In this document: piece after piece, positions 28,645 to 38,107 of the stretch | How the letters are laid out: each line of letters opens with the position of its first letter | Position numbering within the stretch: the stretch's first letter is position 1 | Origin: Acetivibrio clariflavus DSM 19732 | Lineage (GTDB): Bacteria; Bacillota; Clostridia; Acetivibrionales; Acetivibrionaceae | Length of the DNA stretch: 64,000 nucleotides | Direction: 5' to 3' | NCBI RefSeq assembly: GCF_000237085.1 | Contig: NC_016627.1 | Span: forward strand, 620,001 to 684,000 | Made by a program: the position numbers and the translations under genes | Notes under the pieces: model-generated | Told to the model about the DNA's origin: nothing | Databases searched by the model: none | What the model saw: the letters and a program-made list of their open reading frames with translations, nothing else

Positions 28645-29203
28645 TATGGTTCACTCCTTAGAGGTTTGATAAAAATAACAAACAAGTTTATTACTATATT
28701 CTATTATAATTGTACAAACGGAACTTTGTCAATTATAAATAAAATGGGTAAACATGGCAAAAAATAGTGTGTATCAAATTTTATAGCAAACGTCATAGGG
28801 AGTTAGTTAAAATGGAAAATTGATATTGACATAAATATAGTCCCATGCTAGAATAAAAGATTTTGACTTTGCATTTTTCTTGTAGTATACTTAATATATG
28901 GGAATTTGCTGGGATATTTTGTTGACTTAATATTATTTTAATTAACTAGTATTATGACGAATATTAAAGCATTATCGTCATTTTAATTTAAAGTGCTTTT
29001 TATTTATACTTCTTCGAAATAAAACGGGTAAAATCAATGAATTTGGATATCCTAAGTATTTCGAAATCCTGCAGTTATTTTTTTTGTAAACTCTGTGTAC
29101 AGCATAGTATAAAATAAGAGTTCGAATTGCTTTTTCTTTAAATATGTTGGAATAGAGGGTGCAAGTATGAAAATTGACGGGTTTTATTATGGGGGGATAG
29201 AAT
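28645..29203 (+). other. Long regulatory leader of carD
   Basis: About 560 bases separate the divergent genes. Besides the promoter at 28826, a second weaker one is possible (TTGTAA at 29084-29089, TATAAA at 29108-29113, 18-base spacer). A 19-codon frame with its own AGAGGG site (29167-29223) overlaps the carD start out of frame. The rest is AT-rich with no recognised structure. Confidence 0.5.
28826..28854 (+). promoter_or_regulatory. Sigma-A promoter upstream of carD
   Basis: TTGACA at 28826-28831 and TAGAAT at 28849-28854 with a 17-base spacer. It would give a leader of roughly 340 bases before carD. Confidence 0.7.
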
Positions 29204-29683
29204 ATGTACAGTGTGGGAGATAGGATTGTTTATCCCATGCATGGTGCCGGAATAATAGAGTCTATTGAAGAAAAAGAAATACTTGGGAAAAAGCAGAGTT
29301 ATTATGTTGTTAGGATCCCAATAGGGGATATGAAAGTTATGATCCCCACAAAGAATGTTAAAGGAATAGGTATCCGGGATGTAATTAGTGAGCAGGATGC
29401 CGATAAGGTTTTTTCTATTCTTAAGAGTGAAAGCTGCAATTTAAATAAAAACTGGAACAAACGCTATAGGGAAAATCTCGTAAAAATTAAAAGCGGTAAT
29501 ATATATGAAGTGGCTGATGTTGTAAAGTCTTTAATGCTTCGGGATAAGGAGAAGGGATTGTCTACCGGTGAAAGAAAAATGCTCAGCAGTGCCAAGCAGA
29601 TTCTTGTAAGTGAATTGGTATTGGCAAAAAACATGAGTGCTAATGAAGTTGAAGAAATAATAAACAATTTCTTAAAAGCTTAA
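29204..29683 (+). CDS. carD: CarD/CdnL-family RNA polymerase-binding regulator
   Basis: A 159-residue protein with an N-terminal Tudor-like RNA-polymerase-interacting domain (YSVGDRIVYPMHGAGIIESIE, YYVVRIPIGDMKVMIPTKNV) and a helical C-terminal DNA-contacting domain (NLVKIKSGNIYEVADVVKSL ... LSTGERKMLSSAKQIL). CarD proteins stabilise the open promoter complex, notably at rRNA promoters. A G6 run at 29191-29196 is the ribosome site. Gene order carD then ispD is the common clostridial arrangement; the PIN/TRAM gene that often lies between is missing. Confidence 0.93.
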   Translation: MYSVGDRIVYPMHGAGIIESIEEKEILGKKQSYYVVRIPIGDMKVMIPTKNVKGIGIRDVISEQDADKVFSILKSESCNLNKNWNKRYRENLVKIKSGNIYEVADVVKSLMLRDKEKGLSTGERKMLSSAKQILVSELVLAKNMSANEVEEIINNFLKA

Positions 29684-29928
29684 GATTCGGTTGACTTGGG
29701 AAAATGTACATAATAAAAATTTGTTACGTTGATTTGTTTATGAATAGAAGAGTTGGATTGTTTTAATAAATTAGATTAGTCAATTGCAATTAATATTAGA
29801 GTTATAGAGCAATGATGATATCTATGGTATAAGCCATGGATATTTTTATTATTTTGATGCCGGGAATTTTTTCATATTCTATTCTGAATATGATAATATA
29901 TTTATATATTTTTAATGGAGTGTGGTAT

Positions 29929-30642
29929 ATGGCAAGGACAGATAAATGCTATGTCAGCCTGGTTGTTGTTGCTGCAGGCAGGGGAACCAGGATGAATATG
30001 GGCATTAATAAGCAATATATTAATGTGGGAGGAACTCCTATATTGGCAAGAACTTTAAATGTATTCGATGCTTTAAATTGTATTGATGAGATTGTTTTGG
30101 TGGTACATTGCGACGATATCATGTATTGCAGGGAAAAAATCATCGGTAAGAATAATTATAGGAAAATCAAGAGTGTTGTAACAGGGGGAGAAACCAGGCA
30201 GGATTCTGTTTTTAACGGGCTAAAGGAAGTATCGCAGAATTCGGATATTGTCTTGATACATGACGGTGCCAGACCTTTTGTTGACGAGGACAGTATTGTC
30301 CGCTGCATTGAAGCTGCAAAGCAATACGGAGTAGCTACAGTGGCTGTTCCGGTTAAGGATACGATTAAATCGGCCGATAATGAGGGTTTTGTTAATTCAA
30401 CTTTGGACCGAAGTGTACTATGGTCTATTCAGACTCCTCAGGCGTTTAGATATAATATAATCATGGATTCCCACAAGCAAGCAAGAAGAGATGGATTTAT
30501 AGGAACCGATGATACTGTTTTGGCGGAGAGGTTGGGAAATAAAACCAAATTGGTTATGGGGACGTACAGAAATATTAAAATAACTACTAAAGAGGATTTG
30601 ATTTTTGCCGAGTCTATTGCAAATTCATTTGATAACTGCTAA
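29929..30642 (+). CDS. ispD: IspD, 2-C-methyl-D-erythritol 4-phosphate cytidylyltransferase
   Basis: A 237-residue enzyme of the MEP isoprenoid pathway that joins CTP and MEP to CDP-ME. The nucleotide-binding loop AAGRGTRMNMGINKQY, the VTGGETRQDSVFNGL segment, HDGARPFV and the C-terminal GTDDT and NIKITTKEDL are all present. The start at 29929 follows GGAGTG; the longer frame from 29836 adds a hydrophobic stretch not found in the family. The expected partner ispF lies 5.9 kb downstream on the opposite strand in an unusual form. Confidence 0.95.
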   Translation: MARTDKCYVSLVVVAAGRGTRMNMGINKQYINVGGTPILARTLNVFDALNCIDEIVLVVHCDDIMYCREKIIGKNNYRKIKSVVTGGETRQDSVFNGLKEVSQNSDIVLIHDGARPFVDEDSIVRCIEAAKQYGVATVAVPVKDTIKSADNEGFVNSTLDRSVLWSIQTPQAFRYNIIMDSHKQARRDGFIGTDDTVLAERLGNKTKLVMGTYRNIKITTKEDLIFAESIANSFDNC

Positions 30643-30681
30643 GAATAAAAGGTATGGGCATTGAAGGGATGTGCATCAAAA

Positions 30682-31413
30682 ATGATTAAAGTTGAAAATT
30701 TAACTAAGCAATTTGGAACTTTTACTGCTGTCAATAAAGTAAGTTTTGAGGTGGAAAAGGGAGAAATATTCGGATTGCTGGGGGAAAACGGTGCAGGTAA
30801 GACCACAACCTTGAGGATGCTTGCAACCATGTTGAAGCCTACAAGCGGAACCGCATCAATGGCAGGGTTTGATATTATTTCCCAACCGGAGAAGGTCCGA
30901 ACCAAAATAGGTATTCTTTTTGGAGGAGAGACAGGTCTATACGATAGATTGACCTGTGAAGAGAATATAGCCTACTTTGGAATGCTCAACGATATGAGCA
31001 GGGATAGGATCAATGACAGAATAAAGGCTTTAGCAAAAGCTTTTGGTATGGAAGAATATATCAGAAAAAGGGCTGGGAAGTTGTCTAAAGGAATGAAGCA
31101 GAAGGTTGCCTTTGCAAGAGCAATTATTCATGACCCGGATATAATGCTTTTTGACGAGCCTACTTCCGGTCTTGATGTAAGCGCAATTAAAGATGTTCAT
31201 GACTTTATCAGAATATGTAAAAATGAAGGAAAGACCATTGTGTTTTCAAGCCATACAATGAGTGAAGTAGAGAAGCTTTGCGACAAGATTGCCATTATAA
31301 ATAAAGGGGAACTTATTGAAAAAGGGAAAGTTAAAGAGATAAAGCAGAAATACGGTTGTGACAGTCTTGAAGACATATTTATTCAATTGGTAGGTGACAA
31401 AAATGAATCTTAG
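30682..31413 (+). CDS. ABC transporter ATP-binding protein, NatA type
   Basis: A 243-residue ATPase: Walker A GENGAGKTT, Q-loop region FGGETGLYDRL, signature LSKGMKQK, Walker B IMLFDEPTSGLD, and switch His in FSSHTMSEVE. The close resemblance to NatA, together with a one-polypeptide permease directly downstream, suggests a NatAB-like exporter (sodium, or an antibiotic/organic substrate). The ATG at 30682 lies after a rather distant GAAGGGATG; a TTG at 30661 would add seven residues. Its end overlaps the permease start by 11 bases. Confidence 0.9.
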   Translation: MIKVENLTKQFGTFTAVNKVSFEVEKGEIFGLLGENGAGKTTTLRMLATMLKPTSGTASMAGFDIISQPEKVRTKIGILFGGETGLYDRLTCEENIAYFGMLNDMSRDRINDRIKALAKAFGMEEYIRKRAGKLSKGMKQKVAFARAIIHDPDIMLFDEPTSGLDVSAIKDVHDFIRICKNEGKTIVFSSHTMSEVEKLCDKIAIINKGELIEKGKVKEIKQKYGCDSLEDIFIQLVGDKNES

Positions 31414-32617
31414 ACATATTTGGATTGTATTTTCAAAAGAGGTAAAGGATATAGCCAGAGACAAGAAAACAATAATTACCAGCATTATAGTGCCGATGGT
31501 TATAATTCCGCTGCTGAGCATATTGGCAGGCGGAAGTGTACAAAATATGCAAAGGGATATAGAGCAGAATATTACAATTGCTTTAACAAAGGAGTCTAAT
31601 ACGCCCGAGATAAGAGAATTGATAACAGAAGACATAATAGCGGATTTTCCGAACATAAAACTTGTAGACGTAGAAGATCCGATTGGGGCAATTAACAATT
31701 CGGAAGTGCGTGCCGTTCTTGATATTGATAGGGATTACAAAGAGAAGTTGGAACAGGGAAAAACTTTTGTTATTGAAATTATATACGATGAATCCCATAC
31801 AAAATCGTTAGGAAGCGTAAGCATAATATCTAATGCAATAAATGAGTTTAAAAAAAGGGTTGTTGCTAATAGGCTTGAAAAAATGGGATTAGATGATGAA
31901 ATTATAAAGCCTGTGAAAATTGAGGAGACAAATATTGCCAATGATGCAAGAGCTGGTCTAAGCATGCTATCTATGATTCTGCCGGTTTTGCTTATAATCC
32001 TCATTTCTGCAGGAGGTATTGCACCTGCTACCGATTTGGTGGCTGGTGAAAAGGAGAGAAATACTTTTGAACCTTTGCTTACAACTAAAGCTGGGAGATC
32101 TTCCATATTGATAGGTAAATACTTAACTGTTGCCCTTTTTTCGTTTGTTTCCGCCATTGCTTCGATTTTGGGAATGGTTTTGGGATATTTTATTGATCCG
32201 AAAGCCATGACTTTAGGAACTGGTGCACAGTTTTCAGGATTTAGCATTTCCGGTACTGCCATTTTATTGATTTTAATAATTTCGGTTTTAATGGGAATGA
32301 CCTTTGCCGGAATTCAAATTGCATTAAGCACCTATGCTAAATCTTTTAGGGAAGCTCAAACTTATTTATCCTTCCTTATAATAATTGCAATGATTCCTGG
32401 ATATGCAACTATCCTTATGCAGCCCAATGAAATACCTTTATATATGTATGTGGTTCCGATACTCAATACAATATCGGCATTTAAGACAGTGCTTGGAGTG
32501 AATGTTAACTATACCTGTCTTGCAATAGCACTTACTTCATCAGTGGCATATGTTATTATTTCATTAAGAATTGCAATTTCACTGTTTAATAAGGAGAGGG
32601 TGCTGTTTAGAAGTTAA
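31403..32617 (+). CDS. ABC-2 type permease, NatB type
   Basis: A 404-residue membrane protein: one N-terminal helix (TSIIVPMVIIPLLSI), a large extracytoplasmic domain (about 50-185), then five or six helices beginning with MILPVLLIILISAGGIAPATDLVAGEKERNTFEPLLTT, the ABC-2 permease signature region. It pairs with the ATPase upstream, overlapping its 3' end, which implies translational coupling. The substrate cannot be read from sequence. Two sensor kinases follow after 127 bases and might sense the same stress. Confidence 0.88.
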   Translation: MNLRHIWIVFSKEVKDIARDKKTIITSIIVPMVIIPLLSILAGGSVQNMQRDIEQNITIALTKESNTPEIRELITEDIIADFPNIKLVDVEDPIGAINNSEVRAVLDIDRDYKEKLEQGKTFVIEIIYDESHTKSLGSVSIISNAINEFKKRVVANRLEKMGLDDEIIKPVKIEETNIANDARAGLSMLSMILPVLLIILISAGGIAPATDLVAGEKERNTFEPLLTTKAGRSSILIGKYLTVALFSFVSAIASILGMVLGYFIDPKAMTLGTGAQFSGFSISGTAILLILIISVLMGMTFAGIQIALSTYAKSFREAQTYLSFLIIIAMIPGYATILMQPNEIPLYMYVVPILNTISAFKTVLGVNVNYTCLAIALTSSVAYVIISLRIAISLFNKERVLFRS

Positions 32618-32744
32618 CGGAAACTATATTCACAATCATATAAATCTTATAAAAGGAGGAATTTTATAAGAAAACGTAGAATTATACAAAAATAATTGTT
32701 TTCACCTCTTTTGCTGTTGCCTGCATATATGGAGGGGTCGATAT

Positions 32745-34550
32745 ATGTTTTTTAGCCCTAAAAAACTATTGCTTCATTCCAGAAAAAACAAAATCCTTAA
32801 CGCATGGAAGCTTATTGCAGCCTTTGCTGCTATTGTTATAATATGTGTGTCAATAATTGTTTGGGCGTCTTCTTATATGATGGCAAATTCCATACTGGAG
32901 CATTCACGAGAAAGCGCAAAAGAACTTATAAAACAGACTTCTAAAAATATTCAGACAGTCCTGGAACAACTGGATGATTTTGCAATGACTGTCTCCCGCG
33001 ACAATAAACTAGCTACTTATGTACTGGAATATGACAATATTGAAGATGAGGAAGAAAAGAAACAAAAGCTTGAGCTAATTGACGAAATATTGAACAAATA
33101 TTGCAAGACAAGAGAAGAGATTGATCACATATCCATTATTACAAAAAACAATACCCATATCTTAAACGGACTAAAGCAAAATTTATTAAGCGATCTTAAC
33201 ATTTTCAATTTTGATGTTCAAGCCTTCAGAGAGGGAAATAAAAAATCTTTATGGCTTAGTACCCATGTATCTGACCAAAATTCCAAATTATCAGCATCTG
33301 AAAAAGGTAAGGTTTTTTCAATTGTAAAAGGGATTTACTCTATTAGTACTCTAAAAAGTCAGGAAACCATAATAATTAACATTAAGGAATCCTATCTGCA
33401 TGATTTGATTGCAGATATAAAATTTTTAGATGAGAGTAATGTTTTTATTATTAGCGGTGATGGCAAATATGTAATGAATACTCAGGACAATAATTTAAAC
33501 GGACAACCGGTAAAATACAGTTTTACCAATGAAATATTGGATAAAAAGAATGGCGAGGATATTAGAGAAATTGACGGGAAGAAATATCTCATTACATACA
33601 ACACCATAGAGGACATTAATGGGACTGAATTGAAATGGACAGTTGTGGATATTACGCCTGTATCTTCAATAATAAAAGGTATAAAAACGGAGATGCGAAA
33701 TATTTTTTTTATAGGTATCTTATGTATAGTTTTCGGATTGATAATATCGACCTTGATAACCAGGGTATATGATTCAAATTTAGATAAAAGATATGCAGAA
33801 AAGCATTCTATCATCATGGAGAGGGAGCGACTTGCCACTTTGGGACAAATGGTTGGAGGAATTGCCCATAATTTAAAGACGCCGATTATGTCTATAGCCG
33901 GTGGGCTTGAGGCCATTAGTGAACTCATTGACGAGTATGATAACTCGATAGGAGATGAAGAAGTTACCCGTGAGGATCACCATGAGATTGCAGCCGATAT
34001 TTTGAATTGGGTGGAAAAAATAAAACCTTATTGTGTGTACATGTCGGATGTAATTTCAGCAGTTAAAGGACAAACGGCCAATTTAGGAGATTCAACGACA
34101 TTGAATTTTACTGTTGGAGAGCTTGTAAAGAGAGTAAAAATATTAATGAGTCATGAATTGAAAAAGAACAAATGTCGGTTGAACACAATTGTCAACGTTG
34201 ATGAAAATACAACCATCAAAGGTGAAATCAACAATCTTGTTCAAATAATGAACAATCTTATATCAAACTCAATTGAAGCCTATAATGGTGAGAGTGGTGA
34301 AATTGATTTAATATTGCAAAAGAACAACAATAACCTTGAAATAGTTGTAAGGGACTATGGATGCGGTATACCCGAGAAAGTCAAGGAAAAACTTTTGAAG
34401 TCTATGATAACGACAAAAGGAAAAAATGGTACAGGATTAGGACTGTACATATCCTATTCAACAATAAAAGGAAAATTTGGAGGTACAATTCATATTGATA
34501 GTGAAGAAGGAAGAGGTACAACAATAACTGTAGTCATTCCGATAATTTAG
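32745..34550 (+). CDS. Membrane sensor histidine kinase, first of a tandem pair
   Basis: A 601-residue kinase: membrane helix near 22-47, an extracytoplasmic sensor of about 255 residues (double-Cache-like size), and a second helix near 313-335. It has no clear HAMP; DHp follows with phospho-acceptor His375 in GGIAHNLKTPIMS, then HATPase with NNLISNSIEAYNG, DYGCGIPEK and GTGLGLYISYS. The DHp carries an extended helix with HHEIAADILNWVEKIKPYCVYMSDVISAVKGQ-like sequence shared with the next gene. No response regulator is encoded nearby, so the partner is elsewhere. The start follows GGAGGGG. Confidence 0.92.
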   Translation: MFFSPKKLLLHSRKNKILNAWKLIAAFAAIVIICVSIIVWASSYMMANSILEHSRESAKELIKQTSKNIQTVLEQLDDFAMTVSRDNKLATYVLEYDNIEDEEEKKQKLELIDEILNKYCKTREEIDHISIITKNNTHILNGLKQNLLSDLNIFNFDVQAFREGNKKSLWLSTHVSDQNSKLSASEKGKVFSIVKGIYSISTLKSQETIIINIKESYLHDLIADIKFLDESNVFIISGDGKYVMNTQDNNLNGQPVKYSFTNEILDKKNGEDIREIDGKKYLITYNTIEDINGTELKWTVVDITPVSSIIKGIKTEMRNIFFIGILCIVFGLIISTLITRVYDSNLDKRYAEKHSIIMERERLATLGQMVGGIAHNLKTPIMSIAGGLEAISELIDEYDNSIGDEEVTREDHHEIAADILNWVEKIKPYCVYMSDVISAVKGQTANLGDSTTLNFTVGELVKRVKILMSHELKKNKCRLNTIVNVDENTTIKGEINNLVQIMNNLISNSIEAYNGESGEIDLILQKNNNNLEIVVRDYGCGIPEKVKEKLLKSMITTKGKNGTGLGLYISYSTIKGKFGGTIHIDSEEGRGTTITVVIPII

Positions 34551-34660
34551 AAGTAAAAATATGATTTCGGATAAATTCTGCTCAAAAGTGGCCATTCATA
34601 ATCAAAGTAGTGTTCCAACTGTTCCTTTATGTGCACCCTTAAACGTCGGAGAGTGAGAAA

Positions 34661-36490
34661 ATGCTAAAAATACATGAAAAAAAATCTCTTGATTACCTTG
34701 GAGATATCAACGAAAAAAAAGCAAGAGCTGTGTGGAAAGTGAGTTTAGGAGTATTGCTTATTGTTATGATATCTATATCTATTTTGGGGTTTATTTCATT
34801 CAGAATGATTTCGGCATCTATACAGAAAAATTCGATGACCAGTTCAATTCAGCTTGTGAAGCAGACAGCCCAAAATATTGAAACGATATTGTCTGATATT
34901 GACAGACTTGCTGTTGCTATAACTTTGGACGGAAAATTGAATGAGCTTGTCAATAATTTTAATTTATCGGATAATGAACATGAAAAGGCCGAGTATTCTC
35001 GTCATATAAGGGAGATTATGAATATTTATGCGGTAAACAGAGAGGATATAGCCGACATGGCTGTTGTAACCGATACGATGGAGTATATTTCCTCAGGGGA
35101 GTTAATAATTGATTACCAGGGAGATGTGTCATCATTCAATGCAGTAAAGTTGTTCAGAGAAAGTGGAAAAGATTCACTGTGGGTTGATACCTATATTGCC
35201 GATGCCGGTTCGACTTATAAAAGTACCGGTTCTTTTGGCCAAGTTATTACTTTCGTAAAGAAAATAAATGCACCGGAAAGCAATGAAAGTTGCGGAATGC
35301 TGATTATTAATTATAAGGAGTCTTATTTGTATCAATTAATTTCAGATATTAAGGTACCTGAAGGAAGTGAAATTTACATTCTAGGAAAGAATGGAAATTA
35401 TGTGATGAATATATATGACAGGACTTTAAATGGCGATTACTCTCAATATGATTTATACCTTCGAGATGGTACTACACTTAATAGCGGAAGTATTAACAGA
35501 ACAATTGATGATGAAGATTATATTTTTACCTTTGAAACCATACAGCAAATTAATGAAACGCCGCTTGAATGGAGAGTTTTTTTGAAAACGGAGGCAGCTT
35601 CTGTTACCAAGGGAATAATTGACGTAGGAATGAAGATCTTTTTCCTTGGGCTTGCCGGTGTAACTTTTGGATTTATATTTTCAGTGTTTCTTATAAGAAG
35701 ATATAATCTTTTGATGGATAAGAAGTATAACGAAAGACATTCCATTTTGATGGAACAGGAACGTTTGGCATCGCTGGGGCAACTGATAGGGGGAATTGCC
35801 CATAATTTTAAAACTCCTATCATGTCAATAGCAGATGGATTGGAAGCAATCAAAGAGCTGGCTTTGGAGTATGACAGATCAATAGAAAATGAAAACGTAA
35901 AGGAAAGTGACCATCACAGAATAGCTGCAGAAATGAGGGAATGGGTAAAGAAAATAAGGCCTTATTGTGCATATATGTCCGATATTATTTCAGCTGTCAA
36001 AGGACAAGCTGTCAATTGCAATGAGTCATCGGTGGGAAGTTTTGCAATTAAGGACTTAATTAACAGGGTACAGATTCTTATGAACCATGAACTCAAAAAG
36101 AATCAGTGCAATACGAATATATTCAATAGAGTGGATGAAATGACTGAAATAAGAGGAGAAATAAACAATCTTGTTCAAGTGATGAATAACCTTATTTCCA
36201 ATGCTATTGAAGCATATAGGGGAAAACCCGGAAATATAGATGTTATATTCGAGAAAACGTCAAAGGAACTTGAAATCACAGTCAGAGATTACGGATGCGG
36301 AATACCTGAAAGGGTAAAAAATAAACTTTTAAAAGAGATGATTACAACGAAAAGCGACAAAGGAACAGGTATAGGACTTTATATATCCTATTCTACAATA
36401 AAGGGGAAATTTGCCGGTTCTATGCATATTGAAAGTGAGGAAGGCAAAGGAACATTGGTAAAGATAATTATACCTTTGACCAAAAAATAA
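34661..36490 (+). CDS. Membrane sensor histidine kinase, second of a tandem pair
   Basis: A 609-residue paralogue of the preceding kinase with the same plan: two membrane helices, extracytoplasmic sensor, His381 in GGIAHNFKTPIMS, and the HATPase with DYGCGIPER and GTGIGLYISYS. The C-terminal ~240 residues are very similar between the two while the sensor regions differ widely. This points to duplication followed by sensor divergence. They are 110 bases apart and probably co-transcribed. No response regulator follows; a minus-strand ispF-like gene closes the segment eight bases after the stop codon. Confidence 0.92.
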   Translation: MLKIHEKKSLDYLGDINEKKARAVWKVSLGVLLIVMISISILGFISFRMISASIQKNSMTSSIQLVKQTAQNIETILSDIDRLAVAITLDGKLNELVNNFNLSDNEHEKAEYSRHIREIMNIYAVNREDIADMAVVTDTMEYISSGELIIDYQGDVSSFNAVKLFRESGKDSLWVDTYIADAGSTYKSTGSFGQVITFVKKINAPESNESCGMLIINYKESYLYQLISDIKVPEGSEIYILGKNGNYVMNIYDRTLNGDYSQYDLYLRDGTTLNSGSINRTIDDEDYIFTFETIQQINETPLEWRVFLKTEAASVTKGIIDVGMKIFFLGLAGVTFGFIFSVFLIRRYNLLMDKKYNERHSILMEQERLASLGQLIGGIAHNFKTPIMSIADGLEAIKELALEYDRSIENENVKESDHHRIAAEMREWVKKIRPYCAYMSDIISAVKGQAVNCNESSVGSFAIKDLINRVQILMNHELKKNQCNTNIFNRVDEMTEIRGEINNLVQVMNNLISNAIEAYRGKPGNIDVIFEKTSKELEITVRDYGCGIPERVKNKLLKEMITTKSDKGTGIGLYISYSTIKGKFAGSMHIESEEGKGTLVKIIIPLTKK

Positions 36491-36497
36491 GCAATGT

Positions 36498-36968
36498 CTA
36501 CTCTACTGTGATACAGCTAAAAACCTGTATCCCCTTTCCCTGCCCGAAAGATGTAAGACCTTCACCGGTGGTGGCTGTAATGCCTATGGAATTTTCCGGA
36601 ATACACAGAAGTTCGGAAAGACTTTTTCTAATCTCGGGAATTTTAGGAGTAATTTTAGGTATTAAGCACTCTATGGAAATAGAAAGGTGAAGGATGCGTC
36701 TACCGTTTAAATGTTTAAGAGCTTCCTTTAAATATACTTTACTGTCTTTTATTCCTTTATTGAGGCATAAATCGTCACTTACCGGACCTAAAATATTTAC
36801 ACACGTTACTCCGGAAATGGCATTGGTTATGGAATGAAGGATTACATCGGCATCACTGTTTCCTTCAAGGGGAGGGGCATCATCAAATATAACTCCTCCG
36901 AGAATCAATTTCTTTTCTGTGTTTTCAAAATCAAATCTATGACTATCCTGTCCAATTCCCACTATCAT
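36498..36968 (-). CDS. Divergent IspF-like protein (MECDP synthase family)
   Basis: A 156-residue protein of the IspF fold. It keeps the metal ligands Asp8 and His10 (GIGQDSHRF) and His45 (DADVILHSITNA), and the nucleotide-binding end ATTGEGLTSFGQGKGIQV. It lacks the substrate-contacting His of the usual HSDGD motif (Asn37 here) and the DIG-HFPD segment after helix 1, which reads NILGPVSDDLCLN. IspF makes 2-C-methyl-D-erythritol 2,4-cyclodiphosphate; whether this version does is doubtful. Start: ATG 36968 gives the canonical D8/H10 numbering, although a TTG at 36974 is better spaced from AAAAGGG. It is opposite in orientation to ispD. Confidence 0.8.
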   Translation of the reverse strand: MIVGIGQDSHRFDFENTEKKLILGGVIFDDAPPLEGNSDADVILHSITNAISGVTCVNILGPVSDDLCLNKGIKDSKVYLKEALKHLNGRRILHLSISIECLIPKITPKIPEIRKSLSELLCIPENSIGITATTGEGLTSFGQGKGIQVFSCITVE

Positions 36969-37270
36969 AATCAAATCAAGCCCTTTTAAAAGTACTGTTT
37001 TATATAACTTCCAGGTCTTTAATCCTGCTGATTTTGCCTATTTTCTATAAGTTCAAAGACTTAAAATATTACAAGAATTATACATTATCCCCGGAAAAAA
37101 GGCAAGGTACTTTTTGGACAAGAGTATGAGTTGGTTTGTAAAAAGTTTTTGAATAAAAACACTTGTATGTAAATAATTCGCTTAAATATGTCAATACTAT
37201 TTTTGTGAATTGAAATTATAAAATATATAAAATGCGAGAAGGAAAATTAAGTTGATTTGGAGGGATTGAT

Positions 37271-38107
37271 ATGAACAGGAAATTGACGTTGATGATTGTT
37301 TTGGCAGTTGTATTTACGTTGATATTGGGGTTTACTGCATTTGAAACCGGAAGTATTTCAGCTGCCCCAACCTTTGAAAAGGTAAACTTTACTTCAGCGG
37401 TTGTCACAGCTACACATCTGAATGTTAGGCAGGGTCCTTCAACAAATTTCCCGATTATATGTGTACTTAAGAAAAATCAATGGGTAAATGTTTTGGGAAA
37501 AATAGGCGATTGGTATGCTATTTACGAACCTGAGACAAGATGTGTAGGAGCTGTTTCGGGACAGTATATAAAACCTGCTTCAACTAATACGACACAAACA
37601 ACTACACAGGCAAAAGCAACAACTCCACCGAAAAATACAACAGGAACCTCGAAAACTTCTGCACCCAAAGTTGCTGCTACACCCAAAACTTCACCATCTG
37701 TTATTACCACACCGGTTACAGGAATAAGTAAAGATGAGCAAACATTACTTGACCTTGTTAACAAAGCAAGAGCTGATGCAGGAGTAGGACCGCTTCAATT
37801 CGATGAGGAACTGATGAAAGTAGCAAGGCTAAAAGCAAAGGATATGGTTGACAATAATTATTTTTCACATCAGTCACCGACCTATGGTTCACCTTTTGAT
37901 ATGATGAGACAGTTTGGCATAAGTTTTAAAACTGCTGGAGAAAATATAGCAGGAAACAGAACTGTTGAAGGTGCTTTTAAAGCGTGGATGAACTCTGAAG
38001 GACATAAAAAGAACATACTTAACGCAGGATTTAACTATACCGGAATTGGTATTGTGGATAGTCCGAAGTATGGAAAAATATTAGTGCAGCAGTTTATTGG
38101 AAAATAA
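37271..38107 (+). CDS. Secreted SH3b-CAP (YkwD-like) protein
   Basis: A 278-residue exported protein: signal peptide (1-31, ending SISAA), a bacterial SH3 domain near 45-100 (LNVRQGPSTNFPII ... WYAIYE), and a Thr/Pro/Lys-rich linker near 103-150. A CAP/SCP domain occupies about 155-278, with His in YFSHQSPTYGSPFDMM, GENIAGN and HKKNILN. SH3b domains bind peptidoglycan; YkwD-type CAP proteins occur on spores and cell walls in Firmicutes but their activity is unknown. TTGGAGGGAT precedes the ATG. Monogenic; a strong terminator follows. Confidence 0.9.
   Translation: MNRKLTLMIVLAVVFTLILGFTAFETGSISAAPTFEKVNFTSAVVTATHLNVRQGPSTNFPIICVLKKNQWVNVLGKIGDWYAIYEPETRCVGAVSGQYIKPASTNTTQTTTQAKATTPPKNTTGTSKTSAPKVAATPKTSPSVITTPVTGISKDEQTLLDLVNKARADAGVGPLQFDEELMKVARLKAKDMVDNNYFSHQSPTYGSPFDMMRQFGISFKTAGENIAGNRTVEGAFKAWMNSEGHKKNILNAGFNYTGIGIVDSPKYGKILVQQFIGK

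Noticed and set aside
36975-37270. A second c-di-AMP riboswitch before the SH3b-CAP gene.
   Set aside because: The conserved ydaO blocks found at 55690-55787 are absent; only AT-rich sequence and a normal ribosome site are present.
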